The notes beneath the pieces were generated by a model. That model searched no databases. It was not told the DNA's origin and saw only the letters and a list, made by a program, of their open reading frames with translations. Below, one piece after another: positions 57,346 to 64,000 of a stretch of DNA of 64,000 nucleotides. Numbering within the stretch: the stretch's first letter is position 1; each line of letters starts with the position of its first letter. The stretch is from Bufo bufo (lineage: Eukaryota > Chordata > Amphibia > Anura > Bufonidae): contig NC_053392.1 in the NCBI RefSeq assembly GCF_905171765.1, positions 411,732,299 to 411,796,298 of the forward strand. Reading direction: 5' to 3'. A program made the translations under genes and the position numbers.

Positions 57346-58310
57346 TCATACCTGAAACAAATTTGAAGTTTTAAAATCCAAGAGGCACATTTATTAAACC
57401 GGGCTTTTTAAACACCAGTCTTAATAAAGGCTATGTGCTGGCGGTGGATTTGTGAAGTTTTGAAGAGGCGCTGGCCTCTGCATAACTTCTGCGCATCCAG
57501 CGCTACTTCTAAATGTAAGACTGCTTCCTAAAACAGGAGTAGAAAATGATAAATGAGCCGGCCCGTCCCCTTCCCCACACACGCCATGCCCAAAATTGTA
57601 GACCTGATGTGAGCTGGGAAAAGTCACAGATCTGCGCCTGAAATATGCCTAATACCCAGGAGGCGTTACAAATTGATAGAACTGATTTGCTCATCTCTGG
57701 AATGTTTATTTATATATATATATGCCTTTATGCTTCATCAAAATCAATTTTGCTCTATGTTTTTACCACCAGTTTTCACTGGTAGCCTCAAACTTTTAAA
57801 TTTGTGATTTTTCATAATAATATTTTCCCTTGGTGGTAGCCTCAAATTGTTCAATCAGTGCTTTTTTTAAAAAGATTTTTATCTATTGACTTGCTTGCAT
57901 CTCCACATAATGCCTCTCTGGAAAATAGACATGCATTCTTGCCTCATTTCTAAAAGAAAATGAAAACTGTAAAACTGTCTCATACCAGAAATCCAGCTCT
58001 TTCGTCTTTCTTTCTTCTATTTCTTCTTATGGAGGTCACAGTGTATGCATGAAGTGTATAATAAGCCAGTCATGATTTCTCTGGATTTATGGGAAAAATA
58101 TATGAAAATTCGCTGGCATCAGATAGGCTTAGGAAAACTAATTTTCATATGTTTCCCAGAAAGCTAGAGAGACATTGCCTGGCCTACAATACTCTGCACA
58201 CGTACTATCCATTCTAGGCGTTCATAACGAGAAAGAGACCCCCCCTCCCTCAGACAACACATATATATTGCCATAAACCCAGAGTAGCATACTAGGCTCT
58301 CTCTCTGGAA

Positions 58311-58571
58311 TGAATCAAATGAATCACAAAAAAATTGGCCTTTTTAGACTCTGACTTTTGTGGGAAATTGGGGATGAATTCATAACTCGTAGAATCAATT
58401 TATTCACCCTTAATTTTAGTTATATAATTTCAGAATGTAAACTTTTGAATTGTACAATATACAATAAAAATGTCTCAGGCAAATTATTTATTAACTCTTT
58501 AATGACCAGTTCTGAAAAGGCCCTAATGTCCAGACACTTTTTCATGATATAGTCCACATGGTTGCTTAACT
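58311..58571. other. Interval left of hAT-F
   Basis: AT-rich, no recognisable gene. The 8 bp 58572-58579 (GTCCTAAC) are the expected left target duplication of hAT-F. Confidence 0.45.
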
Positions 58572-58579
58572 GTCCTAAC

Positions 58580-58730
58580 TAGAGTTGAGCGAACACCTGG
58601 ATGTTCGGGTTCGAGAAGTTCGGCCGAACTTCCCGGAAATGTTCGGGTTCGGGATCCGAACCCGACCCGAACTTCGTCCCGAACCCGAACCCCATTGAAG
58701 TCAATGGGGACCAGAACTTTTCGGCACTAA
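58580..58730. promoter_or_regulatory. 3' terminal and subterminal block of hAT-F
   Basis: Clustered GTTCGGGTTCG motifs in both orientations and an intact CCCCATTGAAGTCAATGGGG palindrome. It aligns base for base with the hAT-D block at 13859-14010 with few changes. Confidence 0.65.
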
Positions 58731-58879
58731 AAAGGCTGTAAAACAGCCCAGGAAAGAGCTAGAGGGCTGCAAAAGGCAGCAACATGTAGGTAAATCCCCT
58801 GCAAACAAATGTGGATAGGGAAATGAATTAAAATAAAATAAAAAAATAAAAAAATTAACCAATATCAATTGGACAGAGG

Positions 58880-61340
58880 TCCCATAGCAGAGAATCGGGC
58901 TTCACGTCAGCAGAGAATCAGTCTCTTCATGCCATAGCAGAGAATCTGGCTTCATGTCAGCAGAGAATCAGTCTCTTCATGCCATAGCAGAGAATCTGGC
59001 TTCATGTCATAGCAGAGAATCAGGCTTCACGTCACCCACCACTGGAACAGGCCACTGTCACATATTTAGGCCCAGGCACCCAGGGAGAGGAGAGAGGTCC
59101 CATAACAGAGATTCAGGCTTCATGTCAGCAGAGAATCAGTCTTCATGTCATAGCAGAGAATCAGGCTTCACGTCACCCACCACTGGAACAGGCCACTGTC
59201 ACATATTTAGGCCCATGTACCCAGGCAGAGGAGAGAGGTCCCATAACAGAGATTCAGGCTTCATGTCAGCAGAGAATCAGTCTTCATGTCATAGCAAAGA
59301 ATCAGGCTTCACGTCACCCACCACTGGAACAGGCCACTGTCAAATATTTAGGCCCAGGCACCCAGGCAGAGGAGAGAGGTCCCATAACAGAGATTCAGGC
59401 TTCATGTCAGCAGAGAATCAGTCTTCATATCATAGCAGAGAATCAGGCTTGACGTCACCCACCACTGGAACAGGCCACTGTCACATATTTAGGCCCATGT
59501 ACCCAGGCAGAGGAGAGAGGTCCCATAACAGAGATTCAGGCTTCATGTCAGCAGAGAATCAGTCTTCATGTCATAGCAAAGAATCAGGCTTCACGTCACC
59601 CACCACTGGAACAGGCCACTGTCACATATTTAGGCCCAGGCACCCAGGCAGAGGAGAGAGGTCCCATAACAGAGATTCAGGCTTCATGTCAGCAGAGAAT
59701 CAGTCTTCATGTCATAGCAGAGAATCAGGCTTAACGTCACCCTCCACTGGAACAGGCCACTGTCACATATTTAGGCCCAGGCACCCAGGCAGAGGAGAGA
59801 GGTCCCGTAACAGAGATTCAGGCTTCATGTCAGCAGAGAATCAGTCTTCATGTCATAGCAGAGAATCAGGCTTCACGTCACCCACCACTGGAACAGGCCA
59901 CTGTCACATATTTAGGCCCCGGCACCCAGACAAAGGAGAAAGGTCCCATAACAGAGATTCAGGCTTCATGTCAGCACAGAATCAGTCTTCATGTCATAGC
60001 AGAGAATCAGGCTTCACGTCACCCACCACTGGAACAGGTCACTGTCACATATTTAGGCCCATGTACCCAGGCAGAGGAGAGAGGTCCCATAACAGAGATT
60101 CAGGCTTCATGTCAGCAGAGAATCAGTCTTCATGTCATAGCAGAGAATCAGGCTTAACGTCACCCACCACTGGAACAGGCCACTGTCACATATTTAGGTC
60201 CAGGCACCCAGGCAGAGGAGAGAGGTCCCATAACAGAGATTCAGGCTTCATGTCAGCAGAGAATCAGTCTTCATGTCATAGCAAAGAATCAGGCTTCATG
60301 TCACCCACCACTGGAACAGGCCACTGTCACATATTTAGGCCCAGGCACCCAGGCAGAGGAGAGAGGTCCCATAACAGAGATTCAGGCTTCATGTCAGCAG
60401 AGAATCAGTCTTCATGTCATAGCAGAGAATCAGGCTTCACGTCACCCACCACTGGAACAGTCCACTGTCACATATTTAGGCCCAGGCACCCAGGCAGAGG
60501 AGAGAGGTCCCATAACAGAGTTTAAGGCTTCATGTCAACAGAGAATCAGTCTTCATGTCATAGCAGAGAATCAGGCTTCACGTCACCCACCACTGGAACA
60601 GGCCACTGTCACATATTTAGGCCCAGGCACCCAGGCAGAGGAGAGAGGTCCCATAACAGAGATTCAGGCTTCATGTCAGCACAGAAACAGTCTTCATGTC
60701 ATAGCAGAGAATCAGGCTTCACGTCACCCACCACTGGAACAGGCCACTGTCACATATTTAAGTCCAGGCACCCAGGCAGAGGAGAGAGGTCCCATAACAG
60801 AGATTCAGGCTTCATGTCAGCACAGAATCAGTCTTCATGTCATAGCAGAAAATCAGGTTTCACGTCACCCACCACTGGAACAGGCCACTGTCACATATTT
60901 AGGCCCAGGCACCCAGGCAGAGGAGAGAGGTCCCGTAACAGAGATTCAGGCTTCATGTCAGCACAGAATCAGTCTTCATGTCATAGCAGAGATTCAGGCA
61001 TCACGTCACCCACCACTGGAACAGGCCACTGTCACATATTTAGACCCAGGCAGAGGAGAGAGGTCCCGTAACAGAGATTCAGGTTTCATGTCAGCACAGA
61101 ATCAGTCTTCATGTCATAGCAGAGAATCAGGCTTCACGTCACCTACCACTGGAACAGGCCACTGTCACATATTTAAGCCCAGGCACCCAGGCAGAGGAGA
61201 GAGGTCGCGTAACAGAGAATCTGGCTTCATGTCAGCAGAGAATCAGTCTTCATGTCATAGCAGAGAATCAGGCTTCACGTCACCCACCACTGGAACAAGC
61301 CACTGTCACACATTTAGGCCCCGGCACCCAGACAGAGGAG
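58880..61340. repeat. 141-bp tandem array of hAT-F, about 16-17 units
   Basis: CGTCACCC recurs at 59171, 59312 and so on, 141 bp apart. The array is very homogeneous, with a two-state variation (GGCACCCAGGCAG or TGTACCCAGGCAG) that alternates irregularly. Because 141 is a multiple of three and the unit lacks a stop in one plus-strand frame, that frame stays open for 523 codons (58954-60525). Confidence 0.96.
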
Positions 61341-61459
61341 AGGTTCATTCAACTTTGGGTTGCCCCGCAATATAATTGTTAAATGAAAATAAAAATAGGA
61401 TTGAATGAGGAAGTGCCCTGGAGTACAATAATATATTGTTAAGGGGAGGTAGTTAATGT

Positions 61460-64000
61460 CTAATCTGCACAAGGGATGGAAAGGTCCTGTGGGATCCATG
61501 CCTGGTTGATTTTTATGAACGTCAGCTTGTCCACATTTGCTGTAGACAGGCGGCTGCGTTTGTCTGTAATGACGCCCCCTGCCGTGCTGAATACCCGTTC
61601 AGACAAAACGCTGGCCGCCGGGCAGGCCAGCACCTCCAAGGCATAAAAGGCTAGCTCTAGCCACGTGGACAATTTGGAGACCCAGAAGTTGAATGGGGCC
61701 GAACCATCAGTCAGTACGTGGAGGGGTGTGCACAGGTACTGTTCCACCATGTTAGTGAAATGTTGCCTCCTGCTAACACGTTCCGTATCAGGTGGTGGTG
61801 CAGTTAGCTGTGGCGCGGTGACAAAACTTTTCCACATCTCTGCCATGCTAACCCTGCCCTCAGAGGAGCTGGCCGTGACACAGCTGCGTTGGCGACCTCT
61901 TGCTCCTCCTCTGCCTTCGCCTTGGGCTTCCACTGGTTCCCCTGTGACATTTGGGAATGCTCTCAGTAGCGCGTCTACCAACGTGCGCTTGTACTCGCGC
62001 ATCTTCCTATCTCGCTCCAGTGTAGGAAGTAAGGTGGGCACATTGTCTTTGTACCGGGGATCCAGCAGGGTGGCAACCCAGTAGTCCGCACACGTTAAAA
62101 TGTGGGCAACTCTGCTGTCGTTGCGCAGGCACTGCAGCATGTAGTCGCTCATGTGTGCCAGGCTGCCCAGAGGTAAGGACAAGCTGTCCTCTGTGGGAGG
62201 CGTATCGTCATCGTCTTGTGTTTCCCCCCAGCCGCGCACCAGTGATGGGCCCGAGCTGCTTTGGGTGCCACCCCGCTGTGAACATGCTTCATCCTCATCC
62301 TCCTCCACCTCCTCCTCATCCTCGTCCTCCTCGTCCTCCAGTAGTGGGCCCTGTCTGGCCACATTTGTACCTGGCCTCTGGTGTTGCAAAAAACCTCCCT
62401 CTGAGTCACTTCGAAGAGACTGGCCTGAAAGTGCTAAAAATGACCCCTCTTCCTCCTCTTCCTCCTCTTCCTCCTGGGCCACCTCCTCTTCCATCATCGC
62501 CCTAAGTGTTTTCTCAAGGAGACATAGAAGTAGTATTGTAACGCTGATAACGGCGTCATCGCCAATGGCCATGTTGGTGGAGTACTTGAAACAGTGCAAC
62601 AGGGCACACAGGTCTCGCATGGAGGCCCAGTCATTGGTGGTGAAGTGGTGCTGTTCCGCAGTGCGACTGACCCGTGCGTGCTGCAGCTGAAACTCCACTA
62701 TGGCCTGCTGCTGCTCGCACAGTCTGTCCAGCATGTGCAAGGTGGAGTTCCATCTGGTGGGCACATCGCATATGAGGCGGTGAGCGGGAAGGCGAAGTTA
62801 CGCTGTAGCGCAGACAGGCGTGCAGCAGCAGGGTGTGAACGCCGGAAGCGCGAACAGACGGCCCGCACTTTATGCAGCAGCTCTGACATGTCGGGGTAGT
62901 TGCGAATGAACTTCTGCACCACCAAATTCAGCACATGCGCCAGGCAAGGGATGTGCGACAAACCGGCTAGTCCCAGAGCTGCAACGAGATTTCGCCCATT
63001 ATCGCACACCACCAGGCCGGGCTTGAGGCTCACCGGCAGCAACCACTAGTCGGTCTGTTGTTCTATACCCTGCCACAACTCCTGTGCGGTATGGGGCCTG
63101 TCCCCCAAACATATGAGTTTCAGAACGGCCTGCTGACGTTTACTCCGGGCTGTGCTGAAGTTGGTGGTGAAGGTGTGTGGCTGACTGGATGAGCAGGTGG
63201 AAGAAGAGGAGGAGGAAGCTGAGTAGGAGGAGGAGGAGACAGGAGGCAAAGAATGTTGCCCTGCGATCCTTGGCGGCGGAAGGACGTGCGCCAAACAGCT
63301 CTCCGGCTGGGCCCCAGGCGCATTTACCTAGTGTGCAGTTAGGGAGATATAGCGTCCCTGGCCGTGCTTACTGGTCCACGTATCTGTGGTTAGGTGGACC
63401 TTGCCACAGATGGCGTTGCGCAGTGCACACTTGATTTTATCGGACACTTGGTTGTGCAGGGAAGGCACGGCTCTCTTGGAGAAGTAGTGGCGGCTGGGAA
63501 CAACATACTGTGGGACAGCAAGCGACATGAGCTGTTTGAAGCTGTCTGTGTCCACCAGCCTAAATGACAGCATTTCATAGGCCAGTAGTTTAGAAATGCT
63601 GGCATTCAGGGCCAGGGATCGAGGGTGGCTAGGTGAGAATTTACGCTTTCTCTCAAATGTTTGTGAGATGGAGAGCTGAACGCTGCCGTGTGACATGGTT
63701 GAGATGCTTGCTGACGCAGGTGGTGGTGTTGGTGGTACATCCCATGTTTGCTGGGCGGCAGCTGCCAACGTTCCTCCAGAGGCGGAGGAAGAGGCCGAGG
63801 CTGCAGCAGCAGAAGAGGCCGAGGCGGCAGCAGCAGAAGAGGTAGCAGGGGGAGCCTGAGTGACTTCCTTGTTTTTAAGGTGTTTACTCCACTGCAGTTC
63901 ATGCTTTGCATGCAGGTGCCTGGTCATGCAGGTTGTGCTAAGGTTCAGAACTTTAATGCCTCGCTTCAGGCTCTGATGGCACAGCGTGCAAACCACTCGG
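61460..64000 (-). pseudogene. hAT transposase (BED zinc finger), copy F, three or more lesions
   Basis: The most complete transposase of the family; its N-terminus is beyond the window. From the window edge: BED finger (VCTLCHQS, HLHAKH), Ser/Ala linker, TFERKRKF, LNASISKLLAYEMLSFRLVD, then CGKVHLTTDTWTSKHGQG with the first catalytic Asp. A TAG near 63330 replaces a Trp codon. LVVCDNGRNLVAALG has the second Asp; a TAG near 63045 replaces Glu just upstream. A one-base deletion near 62793 shifts the frame within LPAHRLICDV-type sequence. From 62764 to 61460 it is open for 434 codons: MPTRWNSTLHMLDRLCEQQQ, Glu-rich insertions, DYWVATLLDPRYKD and PAASVLSERVFSTAGG with the third catalytic Glu, ending in the dimerisation domain and SIPCAD. 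All three acidic residues are present, so the source lineage was probably active recently. Confidence 0.93.

Larger units (their letters stand above)
55575..58310. repeat. Large degenerate foldback with arms of about 500 bp
   Basis: 55575-56050 is similar, in reverse complement, to about 57770-58310. Landmarks: ACTCTGAGTTTCTCGGCAAT pairs with TTGCCATAAACCCAGAGTAG; CATTATGTGGGGATACAAGC pairs with GCATCTCCACATAATGCC; TTTGAGGCTACCACCA pairs with TGGTGGTAGCCTCAAA. A third related stretch lies at 56330-56780. The LINE end at 56936-57345 sits between the arms. No coding signal in the arms. Confidence 0.75.
58580..64000 (-). mobile_element. hAT-F: 3' part of a long BED-finger hAT transposon, 5' end outside the window
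   Basis: Terminus TAGAGTTGAGCGAACACC at 58580, GTTCGGG subterminal block, 141-bp array, 3' untranslated stretch, then the transposase on the minus strand to the window edge. The layout is the same as in hAT-D. It is the best-preserved transposase copy here. Confidence 0.92.

Overview
This window is vertebrate genomic DNA, most likely from a frog or toad. The only host gene I can support is the 3' end of unc93a: three coding exons on the minus strand (50524-50659, 45162-45293, 41549-41781) with matching splice phases. Nearly everything else is transposable elements (TEs) of kinds common in anuran genomes: very long BED-finger hAT transposons, Penelope-like elements (PLEs), Tc1/mariner derivatives, small DNA-transposon derivatives with TAA/TTA or 8-bp target duplications, LINE 3' ends and possible solo LTRs. 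I cannot name the species.

Bases 1-32545 form a nested stack of TEs. hAT-A (1-3251) ends inside PLE-1 (3252-4380). PLE-1 abuts the tandem array of hAT-B (4381-8327), which ends inside the reverse transcriptase of PLE-2 (8328 to about 12184). PLE-2 abuts the tandem array of an outer element, hAT-C, whose right terminus is at 32545. hAT-C also contains a deleted Tc1 (12746-13684), a structurally complete 9788-bp hAT (hAT-D, 13859-23646, perfect 8-bp target duplication) and another hAT (hAT-E, 24218-32209, 7/8 target duplication). hAT-E in turn holds three small DNA transposons and antisense fragments of 18S rRNA.

Bases 32546-41500 hold a third PLE with YIDD and GIY-YIG motifs, a second copy of the same deleted Tc1, and probable LTRs. 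Bases 41500-50700 hold unc93a, with its introns filled by a deleted Tc1 with a nested small element, a 993-bp non-autonomous hAT, LINE ends and foldback sequences. Bases 50700-58500 hold a 2-kb minisatellite of 28-bp units inside a hAT-like element, a Tc1 pseudogene and a large degenerate foldback. From 58580 to the window end runs hAT-F, a minus-strand sister of hAT-A, -B and -D.

The unifying oddity is that at least five distinct hAT families here carry large internal tandem arrays (units of 25, 28, about 42, about 68, about 70, about 130, 141 and 296 bp). In the GTTCGGGTTCG family the arrays lie between the transposase gene and both termini. One array has grown higher-order repeats that incorporate the end of the transposase gene. 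No transposase or reverse transcriptase in the window is intact, so present mobility would need a source elsewhere. The best leads are the complete array-carrying hAT-D, the 18S rRNA fragments inside hAT-E and a well-formed hammerhead ribozyme in PLE-2.
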